A stretch of DNA of 34,020 bases, from NCBI GenBank assembly GCA_038107835.1, contig JAYNHH010000026.1, positions 1 to 34,020 of the forward strand, given 5' to 3'. The stretch's first letter is position 1. Every line of letters starts with the position of its first letter. A model generated the notes under the pieces. That model was given only the letters and a program-made list of their open reading frames with translations. It made no database searches and was not told the origin of the DNA. The stretch is from MED-G116 sp038107835 (GTDB taxonomy: Bacteria > Pseudomonadota > Alphaproteobacteria > Puniceispirillales > Puniceispirillaceae). Position numbers and translations under genes: made by a program. This document shows, one piece after another, positions 26,418-33,965 of the stretch.

Positions 26418-26487
26418 TCTGGTCTCCTGGTCACTGGGCAGGTGGGCCATCTGGCCACCTTCTGCTTTGGTTTCTGATATCGGCGTT

Positions 26488-27177
26488 TTACGCCTGATTG
26501 GCAAGGGTCTGGCCGGTCAGCGGCGCAAGAAAGCTCTTCAGATCCTCACCAATAAAATGCACATAGGGCTCTTCGGCGCCTTTTGCGGCCCATTCATAAT
26601 CACTTGTCAGCCAGACAGTGCGCATGCCCATGGCTGCGGCTGGTTCAAGATTGCGGGCCATATCCTCGATCATCACCGCGCCATGTGGATCAATACCGGT
26701 CTTTTCCATGAATTTTGCAAAGGCATGGGCTTCGGGCTTGGGTACATAGTCGGCCCCCACAATATCAAAAATATGCTCGAAATGATGGCGGATGCCATAG
26801 GCATTCAGGATGTTTTCCGCATGCGGCACCGTGCCGTTGGTAAAGATATGTTTGCGGCCCGGCAAATTGGCAAGCATCGCCTCCAGTTCAGTCTCACGCG
26901 GCAAATCACTGACGTCAATGTCATGCACGAAATGCAGATAGTCAGCCGGCTCAAGCCCCTCTTCAACCATGAGACCGCGCATCGTTGTGCCGTAACGCTG
27001 GAACAGATCCTTTTGAATCACGCGCGCCTCATCCTGTGGAACGTCAAAATGAGTGGCTACAAATTCGGTGATTCGCACGGCAACGCGGACAAACAGGTTG
27101 GACCGTGCCGGGTAGATCGTGTTGTCGAGGTCAAAGATCCAATCCTTGATTTCCTCCACAGGAAAAGTCTGCGTCAT
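26488..27177 (-). CDS. HAD-family pyrimidine 5'-nucleotidase (SDT1-like)
   Basis: The 229-residue protein is a HAD hydrolase. Motif I is 'WIFDLDNTIYPA' with both catalytic Asp residues, motif II 'HIFTNGT', and the late motifs 'VPKPEAHAFAKF' (Lys) and 'MIEDMARNLEPAAAMGM' (acidic pair). The 'DNT(I/L)Y' form and helical cap resemble yeast SDT1 and the pyrimidine 5'-nucleotidase group; the true substrate may be another small phosphate ester. ATG 27177 is favoured by GGAG nine bases upstream, though ATG 27192 is in frame. In alphaproteobacteria it often sits next to dapD and argB, as here. Confidence 0.88.
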   Translation of the reverse strand: MTQTFPVEEIKDWIFDLDNTIYPARSNLFVRVAVRITEFVATHFDVPQDEARVIQKDLFQRYGTTMRGLMVEEGLEPADYLHFVHDIDVSDLPRETELEAMLANLPGRKHIFTNGTVPHAENILNAYGIRHHFEHIFDIVGADYVPKPEAHAFAKFMEKTGIDPHGAVMIEDMARNLEPAAAMGMRTVWLTSDYEWAAKGAEEPYVHFIGEDLKSFLAPLTGQTLANQA

Positions 27178-27219
27178 GATTTTCAACTCCATCTTTTAAC
27201 TCTGTGGCCGACCACCCAT

Positions 27220-28128
27220 CTAGTCGGGCTTGATAAAGGTGCCCATCCCATGTTCGGTGAACAATTCGACAAGCAATGCATGCGGCGCGCGTCCATCCAT
27301 GATCACCGCGGCCTCGGCACCACCGAGGACAGCCTGGATACAGGTCTCAACCTTTGGGATCATACCGCCAGACACCGTACCATCGTGGATCAGGCTCTCC
27401 GCCTGGCTGACCGTGAGTTCGGACAACAGATTGCCAGCGCTGTCGAGAACGCCGGGAACGTCGGTCAGCATCAACATCCGCGTGGCACCGAGCGCAGCAG
27501 AGATGGCACCTGCTGCAGTATCAGCGTTGATGTTGTATGTCATCCCATCCTCACCACCACCAACCGGGGCCACGACGGGGATCAGATTTTTCTCACCAAG
27601 TGCGTCCAGCACTTCGGTATTGATCTTCGAGGGCTCGCCAACAAAGCCAAGGTCAACAACCCTCTCGATCGCGCTGCCCGCTGATTTTGCCTGTGCCAGC
27701 AGCTTGCGCGCCATGATCAGGCCACCATCCTTGCCGGAAATGCCGACGGCACGCGCACCAGCCATGGTGATGGCAGCAACAAGCGCCTTGTTGATCCCTC
27801 CGGCCAGAACCATTTCGACGACAGATATGGTCGCTTCATCCGTCACCCGCAGACCATCGATAAAATTCGATTCGATCTGCAGCTTTTTCAGCATCTCACC
27901 AATCTGCGGGCCACCGCCATGCACAACGACAGGCCGCGCACCCACCTGGTCGAGAAGTGCGATATCGGATGCAAAGGCGCTCACATATTCAGGCTCACCC
28001 ATGGCGTGGCCGCCAAATTTTACCACGAGGGTCTTGTCTGAATAGCGGCGCATGAAGGGCAGAGCCTCAATCAACATGCCTGCCTTTTCCAGAAATTGGT
28101 CCGCCGATGTGTCTTGCGAGTTATCCAT
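27220..28128 (-). CDS. argB: Acetylglutamate kinase
   Basis: ArgB phosphorylates N-acetylglutamate, the second step of arginine synthesis and usually its feedback point. The 302-residue protein has 'LVVKFGGHAMG', 'VVVHGGGPQIGEML', 'FIDGLRVTDEAT', 'GISGKDGGLIMARK' and 'YNINADTAAGAISAAL', all typical. The N-terminal extension before the first strand (about 33 residues) is of the type found in hexameric, arginine-inhibited enzymes, so inhibition by arginine is plausible. AAGGG lies eight bases before the ATG. A 147-base gap separates it from engB upstream; a TACAAT box lies in the gap, but I find no good -35. Confidence 0.96.
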   Translation of the reverse strand: MDNSQDTSADQFLEKAGMLIEALPFMRRYSDKTLVVKFGGHAMGEPEYVSAFASDIALLDQVGARPVVVHGGGPQIGEMLKKLQIESNFIDGLRVTDEATISVVEMVLAGGINKALVAAITMAGARAVGISGKDGGLIMARKLLAQAKSAGSAIERVVDLGFVGEPSKINTEVLDALGEKNLIPVVAPVGGGEDGMTYNINADTAAGAISAALGATRMLMLTDVPGVLDSAGNLLSELTVSQAESLIHDGTVSGGMIPKVETCIQAVLGGAEAAVIMDGRAPHALLVELFTEHGMGTFIKPD

Positions 28129-28275
28129 AGTGCCGCCCTTGAACCAGCGATGAGTCTCCGACGGGACAAGGTGATGTCAGGCCGCCCCGTATGCGCACCA
28201 ACTGCGCCAGCCAAAATATCGGTATTGTAGCCAGATGCGCAAGCCCCACATGACCCGATAGACTGCGAAAAATGC

Positions 28276-28932
28276 CTAGTTTTCGGCAAACATCGCAAGA
28301 TGCCCCCGCAAATGTGCAACGCCATCACCCCGCTCGGAAGAGGTGACAAACAACTCGGGAAAGGCCGCGACATGCGTGGCGATGGCAACCTCGGTTGCCT
28401 TGTATACCGTCTCAAGCTCAGCCGGTTTCAGTTTGTCGGCTTTGGTAAGGACAGCAGCCCATGACACGGCCGTATCATCAAGCAGTCCCATGATCTCCCG
28501 GTCAGCCTTGCCGATCCCACGGCGCGAGTCGATCAGCAGAAAAACACGCTGCAATGATGTGCGCCCGGCCAGAAATTTGCGGGTTAGATTTGTCCAGGCT
28601 TTGATATCGGCTTTTGGTGCCGAAGCGTAACCATAGCCCGGCAGATCGACTAGCTGCAGCCGGTGCGCAAGATCAAAGAAGATCAACTGCCGGGTACGCC
28701 CTGGCGTCTGCGAGGTTCTCGCCAGGGTCTTGCGTCCTGTCAATGCGTTTACCAGTGACGATTTGCCGACATTCGACCGCCCGGCAAAACACACCTCCGG
28801 CAGGGTAATCGGCGGCAGGGCAGGCATGTTGTTTGCAGCGGCGATAAAGTCACACTGACCAGCAAAAAGCAGACGACCTGCTTCCAGCTGGTCCGGTGTC
28901 AACTCTCCGCCACGCGCTTCATGATGAACCAT
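28276..28932 (-). CDS. engB: Ribosome-assembly/cell-division GTPase EngB (YsxC/YihA)
   Basis: This small GTPase is needed for large-subunit assembly. The protein has G1 'GRSNVGKSSLVNAL', the switch region 'TSQTPGRTRQ', G3 'LVDLPGYGYA', and G4 'LTKADK', in the order of the TrmE-Era-EngA-EngB group. The start is unsure: ATG 28932 (218 residues) lies inside the yidC end; a TTG at 28902 would overlap the yidC stop by four bases (TTGA) and give the usual short lead before 'EAGRLLFAGQCDF'. Either way translation is likely coupled to yidC. Confidence 0.94.
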   Translation of the reverse strand: MVHHEARGGELTPDQLEAGRLLFAGQCDFIAAANNMPALPPITLPEVCFAGRSNVGKSSLVNALTGRKTLARTSQTPGRTRQLIFFDLAHRLQLVDLPGYGYASAPKADIKAWTNLTRKFLAGRTSLQRVFLLIDSRRGIGKADREIMGLLDDTAVSWAAVLTKADKLKPAELETVYKATEVAIATHVAAFPELFVTSSERGDGVAHLRGHLAMFAEN

Positions 28933-30656
28933 TGCTGTGCCATGGAAAGCAGGTTGTTCCATGTCCAGTAGATCACCAGGCCTGCCGGGAAGGTAGCCAG
29001 GAGAAAGGTGAAGAAAAGCGGCATGAATTGGAACACCTTGGCCTGGATGGGGTCAGGCGGTGCCGGGTTGAGGCGCATCTGCAGGAACATCGAGATTCCC
29101 ATGAGGATCGGCCACACACCCAGCTGCAGGAAAGGAGGCAGGAAATCCGTCGAATAGGGCAGGATGCCGAACAGGTTGAAAATAGAGGTTGGGTCCGGTG
29201 CTGACAGATCGGTAATCCAGCCAAAGAATGGGGCATGCCGCATCTCAATGGTGACAAACAGCACCTTGTACAGGGCGAAGAAAACAGGAATCTGCAGGAG
29301 CACTGGCAAACAGCCCGCCGCTGGATTGACCTGTTCCGCCTTGTAAAGCGCCATCATCTCCTTGTTCAGCGCCATGCGGTCATCGCCATAGCGCTCACGC
29401 AGGCTTTGAATCTTTGGCGCCAACAGACGCATCTTGCCCATTGAACGGTAGGATTTGTTGGCAAGCGGAAAGAACACGAGCTTGACAAGGACAGTGAATG
29501 CCATCGTCGCCAGGCCAAAATTGCCAAGAATGCCGTTGAGCCAGTTGATCGCATAGAAGAACGGCTTGGTCAGGAAATAGAACCAGCCAAAATCAATGGC
29601 GAGATCGAAATTCGGAATGCCAAACTCTTCGGCATAATGATCAAGAAGCGTGACCTTTTTCGCTCCGGCAAAAAGGCGGCTTTTCGAGGTGACGCTGCCC
29701 CCCGGGGCAACCACCATGCCGGCAGTGTCGATAAAATCAACCTGATACCGGTCTGTTGGACCATTCAGCGATTTGAAGGCAAAAGAATAATTGCGGTCCT
29801 GATCGGGAAGAACCGCCGCCAGCCAGTATTTGTCGGTAAAACCGATCCAGCCGCCGGGCTGTTCCGGATCAATCTTCGACACACCACCATCGGCATCCTT
29901 GATGTCGTCATAATCCTCCTCACTCAGCGTTTCATCGAAGACGCCGAGCGCGCCTTCATGAAGAATATAGATGCCGCTGGTTGGGGGCGTTCCGTGACGG
30001 CGGACCAACCCATAGGGAAAGACCGTAAGTGCCGTGTCCAGACTGCTGGTAATTACGTCATCAAAGGTAATGATGTAATCATCATTGATGGCGATGGTGC
30101 GGGTGAAAACAAGGCCGTTGTCATTGTCCCACGTCAAAGTGACGGGTTTTGCCGGTGACAGCACATCACTGCTGGCGGTCCACAGTGTATCCGCCCCCGG
30201 CATCGGCTGCTGCGTGTCGGACACCGCCCATCCAAATTCGGCAAAAAAAGGATTGTTGCTGCTGATCTTCTTCAGGAAATGAATGTTTTCTGACGCCGCT
30301 TCCTGGGTTTCCCGATAATCGGTCAATACCACATCATCAATGCGGGCACCCTGCAGCGAGAAGGAACCGCTGACCAGCGGCGCGTCGATGACAATCCGCT
30401 TTGCCGTATCGGCGATGGCTGTTGCCGTATCGCCTGTCGTGGTTGGCATGGCACCGGTTCCGGGCTGATCCGCCGCAGCCGTCGCCTGCGGCGTTCCGCT
30501 GTCTGCGGCCGGCTGTTCTTCCTGTTGCTCGGCAAGCAGCTGCTGCTGCGCTGCTTCCTTTTCCATCTCGGGGCCAACGACAAGAATCTGCCAGCCAAAC
30601 AGAACAGCCATCGAAAGCGCGACGGCAAGAAGCAAATTGCGGTTATCGGAATTCAT
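28899..30656 (-). CDS. yidC: Membrane protein insertase YidC
   Basis: YidC inserts and folds inner-membrane proteins, alone or with SecYEG. The 585-residue protein has the Gram-negative layout: an N-terminal anchor (about 6-25, 'RNLLLAVALSMAVLFGWQIL'), a Gln/Ala-rich linker, a large periplasmic beta domain (about 75-330), then five helices of the insertase core with 'YKAEQVNPAAGCLPVLLQIP' on the cytoplasmic hairpin and the conserved hydrophilic-groove Arg region. The ATG at 30656 (MNSDNRN) has AAGG eight bases before it; the frame is open to 30770 through yidD but that is a shadow. The C-terminal tail is short. It follows yidD by 13 bases in the rpmH-rnpA-yidD-yidC-engB order. Confidence 0.96.
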   Translation of the reverse strand: MNSDNRNLLLAVALSMAVLFGWQILVVGPEMEKEAAQQQLLAEQQEEQPAADSGTPQATAAADQPGTGAMPTTTGDTATAIADTAKRIVIDAPLVSGSFSLQGARIDDVVLTDYRETQEAASENIHFLKKISSNNPFFAEFGWAVSDTQQPMPGADTLWTASSDVLSPAKPVTLTWDNDNGLVFTRTIAINDDYIITFDDVITSSLDTALTVFPYGLVRRHGTPPTSGIYILHEGALGVFDETLSEEDYDDIKDADGGVSKIDPEQPGGWIGFTDKYWLAAVLPDQDRNYSFAFKSLNGPTDRYQVDFIDTAGMVVAPGGSVTSKSRLFAGAKKVTLLDHYAEEFGIPNFDLAIDFGWFYFLTKPFFYAINWLNGILGNFGLATMAFTVLVKLVFFPLANKSYRSMGKMRLLAPKIQSLRERYGDDRMALNKEMMALYKAEQVNPAAGCLPVLLQIPVFFALYKVLFVTIEMRHAPFFGWITDLSAPDPTSIFNLFGILPYSTDFLPPFLQLGVWPILMGISMFLQMRLNPAPPDPIQAKVFQFMPLFFTFLLATFPAGLVIYWTWNNLLSMAQQWFIMKRVAES

Positions 30657-30669
30657 TACAAAGACCTTT

Positions 30670-31011
30670 TCATCGGGCGCGACAGCAGTCGCTGCTGTGC
30701 CCATCGGCAGGAGTGCGCCCATCGGCGTTGGATTGGTCATCGCCAGAACAGACTGGCGGGACAGGGTCAAAAACGGGCGTTGCCCATGGATGGCAGCGCA
30801 GGATACGTTTTAGCGCATACCACGATCCGCGCAAGGGGCCATGCAGTCTTAACGCGTCTTTTGCATATTGTGAACAGGTTGGCAGATGTCGGCACTGGGC
30901 GCCCATGAAAGGCGAAACACAGGCCTGATAGAGCCACAAAAGCCCACGCAGGACTCCACCGACACAGTGGTGCAAAAACATGGCTGGCAAATATTGACCC
31001 TGTTTCGGCAT
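30670..31011 (-). CDS. yidD: Membrane protein insertion efficiency factor YidD
   Basis: YidD is a small amphipathic protein at the inner face of the membrane that helps YidC-dependent insertion. The 113-residue protein has 'YQACVSPFMGAQCRHLPTCS', then 'QYAKDALRLHGPLRG' and 'LKRILRCHPWATPVFDPVPP', with the three family Cys residues. The C-terminal tail after VPP is longer than in short homologues and reaches to 13 bases before yidC. The start ATG overlaps the rnpA stop (TGATG), so rnpA and yidD are coupled. Confidence 0.93.
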   Translation of the reverse strand: MPKQGQYLPAMFLHHCVGGVLRGLLWLYQACVSPFMGAQCRHLPTCSQYAKDALRLHGPLRGSWYALKRILRCHPWATPVFDPVPPVCSGDDQSNADGRTPADGHSSDCCRAR

Positions 31012-31406
31012 CAGATCTGTCCACCCTTGCGCGATGAGCCGGGACTCCGATACCCGACATCCTGTCGGTCCATCTGGCGATGCAGGTAGCCAACCGCCTT
31101 TTCGACATCTTCAACGAGATGCTGCCACTCGCGCTTTGCCGTGTCATAGCGGGCGATCATCACATAATCGAGGCCGGAACGCGCGACAGGTTGCAGGCTC
31201 TCACGCATGGCAGCGCGCAACCGCCGCCGCGCCCGGTTTCGGATAACTGCATTCCCGATTTTTCTGGACGCTGTAAAACCAACCCGCCATTCGGCCAGCT
31301 GGTTGGGGGCTGCCTGCATGACGAGGCCTCGCGAAACCGCCTTGAGACCATGATTACGGGCACGCAGAAAACCAGCTCGCGACGGAATGCTGGTTACCCC
31401 GGACAC
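31011..31406 (-). CDS. rnpA: Ribonuclease P protein component
   Basis: RnpA is the basic protein partner of the RNase P RNA, which trims tRNA 5' ends. The 131-residue protein has the signature 'RNRARRRLRAAMRE' after 'RVGFTASRKIGNAV', and the late strand 'LDYVMIARYDTA'. The start is a GTG at 31406, 18 bases after the rpmH stop; no ATG fits better, as the first internal one is at residue 30. The C-terminal tail beyond 'GYLHRQMDR' is Gly/Arg/Ser-rich and variable. Confidence 0.94.
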   Translation of the reverse strand: MSGVTSIPSRAGFLRARNHGLKAVSRGLVMQAAPNQLAEWRVGFTASRKIGNAVIRNRARRRLRAAMRESLQPVARSGLDYVMIARYDTAKREWQHLVEDVEKAVGYLHRQMDRQDVGYRSPGSSRKGGQI

Positions 31407-31424
31407 TGGTCGAAGTCCCGCTTA

Positions 31425-31559
31425 TTAGGCTGACAGGCGCGCGCGGCCCTTGGCACGACGTGCCCGCAGAACACGGCGACCGCCGACGGTGGCCATCCGA
31501 GACCGAAATCCATGACGACGCTTGCGAACCAATACGCTTGGCTGATAGGTGCGTTTCAT
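31425..31559 (-). CDS. rpmH: Large-subunit ribosomal protein bL34
   Basis: The 44-residue, very basic protein begins MKRTYQPSVLVRKRRHGFRS and ends RARLSA, matching bL34 throughout. A strong ribosome site (AAGGAGCG) precedes the ATG at 31559; the longer open frame to 31664 is spurious. It is first in the rpmH-rnpA-yidD-yidC-engB run and has a well-formed promoter about 50-75 bases upstream. dnaA, its neighbour in enterobacteria, is not in this window. Confidence 0.97.
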   Translation of the reverse strand: MKRTYQPSVLVRKRRHGFRSRMATVGGRRVLRARRAKGRARLSA

Positions 31560-31605
31560 AATGACGCTCCTTACGAAAATCTGGTTATCTGAAATCTGAG
31601 ACCGG

Positions 31606-31634
31606 GTTGTATGCCGCAAGCGGCCTGCTGTCAA
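31606..31634 (-). promoter_or_regulatory. Strong sigma70-type promoter of rpmH operon with dyad in spacer
   Basis: On the minus strand a perfect TTGACA (31634-31629) and TACAAC (31611-31606) are 17 bases apart. The spacer holds a perfect inverted repeat, GCCGC-TT-GCGGC (31613-31624 on the map). The predicted transcript starts near 31600, leaving a 5' leader of about 40 bases before rpmH. The boxes are seen; regulation through the dyad is inference. Confidence 0.72.
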
Positions 31635-31735
31635 TGTCTTTTGCCGAGATATCGATCTTCTCACACTGCTGACATTCGGCGCATAAAACAGATATTTGGC
31701 ACGAATCGCCAGTGAAGAGGCGCTCTATCCACCCG

Positions 31736-31758
31736 CACCATGTCCATATGGGATGGTG
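31736..31758. repeat. Interrupted palindrome between rpmH and the histidine kinase gene
   Basis: CACCAT (31736-31741) and ATGGTG (31753-31758) are perfect inverted arms around an inner self-complementary CCATATGG (31744-31751), slightly off centre. It lies 77 bases before the histidine kinase start and about 100 bases upstream of the rpmH promoter. The form suits a dimer-binding operator, though it is not near enough to a core promoter to prove this. Confidence 0.4.
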
Positions 31759-31835
31759 TTTTACTCTGAAAGTTTTGGCTGAATTGCTAATCACATTAAT
31801 ACTCAGGAAGACTCAGCTCGTCACAACTGTGGAAT

Positions 31836-32864
31836 ATGCATGAGCAAGCAAGCCATAGAATTAAAACCGATGACAGTGGTGGTGAGAGCCATGCCCTGTA
31901 TTTCGCCCCCTGGTTCAAATGGGGTCTGCCAGTTATTGTCCTTCTAAGTTTTGTGATGGCCTTGGTCAGCATTTCATTTCAGCAGAGTCGCCTGGCAATG
32001 ACCCTGCTGCATCAATATCTGCCTGAAATTGCCACAGCCGTGGATGTCGCAAATGAGTCACCCGGACCCACCAAAATTCCCGCGCGTGGTGATATCATCC
32101 AATTTTTGGCAATTGTGGAGGACGGGAACCTGCGCATTCTTCATGGAGCAAAATCTGAACAGATGTTCGCCATTACATCGCTTCATGAATTGTCCCACCC
32201 CCGCCTAAATGTCAAAACAGTGGGCGCGGCTCTCAATATCGTCACAGGACGGCATAACGAACTCGCCTTTTTTTCTGACTTGCCCTTTCGGGACGAGCTG
32301 ATAATCGGGCTCTCGATGACTGGGTTTCAAAGGGATTTGCAGATTTTCTTCTATCAAAGTTTTTTGATTGTCCTGCTGGTTTTCCTTGGCCTCTATTCCT
32401 TTGGCCAATGGCTGTTGTGGCGCTTTTTATCACAGCCACTTCATGCGCTGGTCGAAACAATCAACAGCTTCAGCACGGACCCGACGATTGCCAGGCCTCT
32501 GCCGCCCTATGTCACCCAATCGCGTGAATTCGACAAGGCGGCAAAAGCCGTCGAGCAGATGCAGCGCAACACATTGATCGCCCTTCGTCAGCGCGAACGA
32601 CTTGCTGACATCGGTGAGGCCGTTACGAAAATCAACCATGACATCCGCAATGTCCTCAGTTCGGCAACATTGGTGACCGATGCCCTGATGGGGTCGGACG
32701 ACCCGAAGGTGCGCCGGTCGGCACCACATGTCGTCCGGTCACTGGAACAGGCCGTGGATCTCTGCCAGTCGATGCTTGACTATCTTGTTGAGGTGCCTCC
32801 CCCCAAGCCTGGCGTCATCCTGATGAATGAGGTAGCGGATGAGTTGGAAATCGCCACCGGATAG
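31836..32864 (+). CDS. Sensor histidine kinase, truncated by in-frame amber codon after the dimerisation domain
   Basis: The 342-residue product has a transmembrane segment (about 29-47), a periplasmic sensor region (about 50-165), a second transmembrane segment (about 170-196), a HAMP-like linker, and a HisKA helix pair with the phospho-accepting His H268 in 'KINHDIRNVLSS'. It ends at TAG (32862-32864) just before the ATP-binding domain, which continues in the same frame up to 33224. Without that domain it cannot autophosphorylate in cis. No response regulator gene is adjacent, so it would be an orphan kinase. A sequencing error, a population variant or a true nonsense mutation all fit. GGA lies seven bases before the ATG. 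The sensed signal is unknown. Confidence 0.85.
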   Translation: MHEQASHRIKTDDSGGESHALYFAPWFKWGLPVIVLLSFVMALVSISFQQSRLAMTLLHQYLPEIATAVDVANESPGPTKIPARGDIIQFLAIVEDGNLRILHGAKSEQMFAITSLHELSHPRLNVKTVGAALNIVTGRHNELAFFSDLPFRDELIIGLSMTGFQRDLQIFFYQSFLIVLLVFLGLYSFGQWLLWRFLSQPLHALVETINSFSTDPTIARPLPPYVTQSREFDKAAKAVEQMQRNTLIALRQRERLADIGEAVTKINHDIRNVLSSATLVTDALMGSDDPKVRRSAPHVVRSLEQAVDLCQSMLDYLVEVPPPKPGVILMNEVADELEIATG

Positions 32865-33224
32865 GAGGTTATCTATGAGGGACCATCCCAGATTTTTGCG
32901 GATAGAACTATCCTGTTTCGCATCCTGCTGAATCTGGCGCGCAATGCAGGCGTTGCTGGCGCAACCGGACTGCAGATTGATATCTGGAGGGCCGGTCATC
33001 TGGGCGTCATCGACATTCTCGATAATGGCCCCGGCATCGGCGATGACGCACGCCGAACGTTGTTTCAGGCGTTCAAAACGACAAAGACTGGCGGCACGGG
33101 TCTTGGCCTTGCCATCGCCCGAGACCTTGCCGTGGCGCATGGCGGCAATTTGAAATTGACGCGTTCAAACCGTGACGGCAGTGAGTTCCGGCTGCATCTG
33201 CCCGAACAGATTTTCCTGACCTAG
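32865..33224 (+). pseudogene. Severed HATPase domain of the histidine kinase
   Basis: The frame continues for 119 codons after the amber codon and encodes a full HATPase_c domain: N-box 'LLNLARNAG', G1 'DILDNGPGIGD', F-box 'LFQAFKTTKTGG' and G2 'GTGLGLAIARDLAVAHGG', ending at TAG 33222-33224. No in-frame ATG occurs in this part, and the possible GTG or TTG starts come after the N-box, so it is unlikely to be made separately. All catalytic motifs are intact, which suggests the stop is recent or an error. Its stop overlaps that of gpt in CTAG. Confidence 0.88.
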
Positions 33225-33703
33225 CCCCGAAGCCCGATGATTGGCGTCGATGGTTGAGGCTCCATGTCCCAGGGGAAGAAAATCCAGGTATCCTGCGACA
33301 CCTCGGTAACGAAGGTATCGACAAGAGGCCGGCCAGCAGGCTTTGCGTAGACTGTCGCAAAATGTGCTTCTGGCATCATCTGGCGTAGAGCCTTGGCGGT
33401 CTCACCGGTATCAACCAGATCATCGACAATCAACCAGCCCTTGCCCTGTTCAGCCATGTCAGCGGACTTCAGAACTTCAAGTCCACCCCTGTCCTGCCCG
33501 TGATAGGAGGAGATGCAGGCCGTTTCGATCACCCTGATTTCCAGTTCACGCGCGACGATTGCCGCTGGTACAAGGCCGCCCCGTGTCACCGCCACCACTC
33601 CGGCAAATGGACCCAATTCAAGCAGGCGCCATGCGAGCGCCTTTGACGTCCGATGAAGTTCTTCCCAGGAAACAGGAAACGACTTTTGATAGGAATCTGA
33701 CAT
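33221..33703 (-). CDS. gpt: Xanthine (guanine/xanthine) phosphoribosyltransferase
   Basis: The enzyme salvages xanthine and guanine with PRPP to form XMP and GMP. At 160 residues it matches Gpt of Gram-negative bacteria. The protein starts MSDSYQKSFPVSWEELHRTS and has 'VVAVTRGGLVPAAIVARELE' (pyrophosphate loop) and the PRPP motif 'VDDLVDTGETA' (93-103), ending with 'WIFFPWDMEP', another family mark. The ATG at 33703 is chosen; the open frame back to 33823 is not family-like. A promoter candidate lies about 40-65 bases upstream. Confidence 0.95.
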   Translation of the reverse strand: MSDSYQKSFPVSWEELHRTSKALAWRLLELGPFAGVVAVTRGGLVPAAIVARELEIRVIETACISSYHGQDRGGLEVLKSADMAEQGKGWLIVDDLVDTGETAKALRQMMPEAHFATVYAKPAGRPLVDTFVTEVSQDTWIFFPWDMEPQPSTPIIGLRG

Positions 33704-33740
33704 GTCAATGGCCCAATGAGCTGAACGGGGTAGGCGCCAG

Positions 33741-33768
33741 ACTTTAATGTCGTGGCGATCAATGACAA
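33741..33768 (-). promoter_or_regulatory. Possible promoter of gpt
   Basis: On the minus strand TTGTCA (33768-33763, five of six) and TAAAGT (33746-33741, four of six) are separated by 16 bases, giving a leader of about 30 bases before the gpt ATG. Confidence 0.4.
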
Positions 33769-33891
33769 GCTGATTCGTAAAAATAATACGCCCCTGAAGC
33801 GGGCAACGGGCCGTTCGCCACAAAGAATTGCAGCGACCATGGCCACATCACTGCATGGCGATGTCCCAGATGAAAGGGCCGGATAAAGGGG

Positions 33892-33920
33892 TTGCATGCA
33901 CCGATATGTTGGCCTATGTT
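33892..33920 (+). promoter_or_regulatory. Possible promoter of tRNA-Arg
   Basis: TTGCAT (33892-33897) and TATGTT (33915-33920) are spaced by 17 bases, about 45 bases before the tRNA. Both boxes are weak matches (three and four of six). Confidence 0.3.
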
Positions 33921-33965
33921 GCGCCAACTCTCAGGGGCCGCGGCAAACCGTGGTGTCTGTAGGAT

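Noticed and set aside
26305..27684. Long plus-strand open frame (459 codons)
   Set aside because: It is antisense to argB, the HAD nucleotidase and dapD, all with clear motifs; its product has no recognisable domain.
31560..31835. Replication origin next to rpmH
   Set aside because: No dnaA gene, no cluster of DnaA boxes (TTATNCACA) and no AT-rich repeats were found in the spacer.
32862..32864. Recoded amber codon (for example pyrrolysine or a reassigned TAG)
   Set aside because: TAG ends several well-defined genes in this window, and no amber-suppressing tRNA is seen here.
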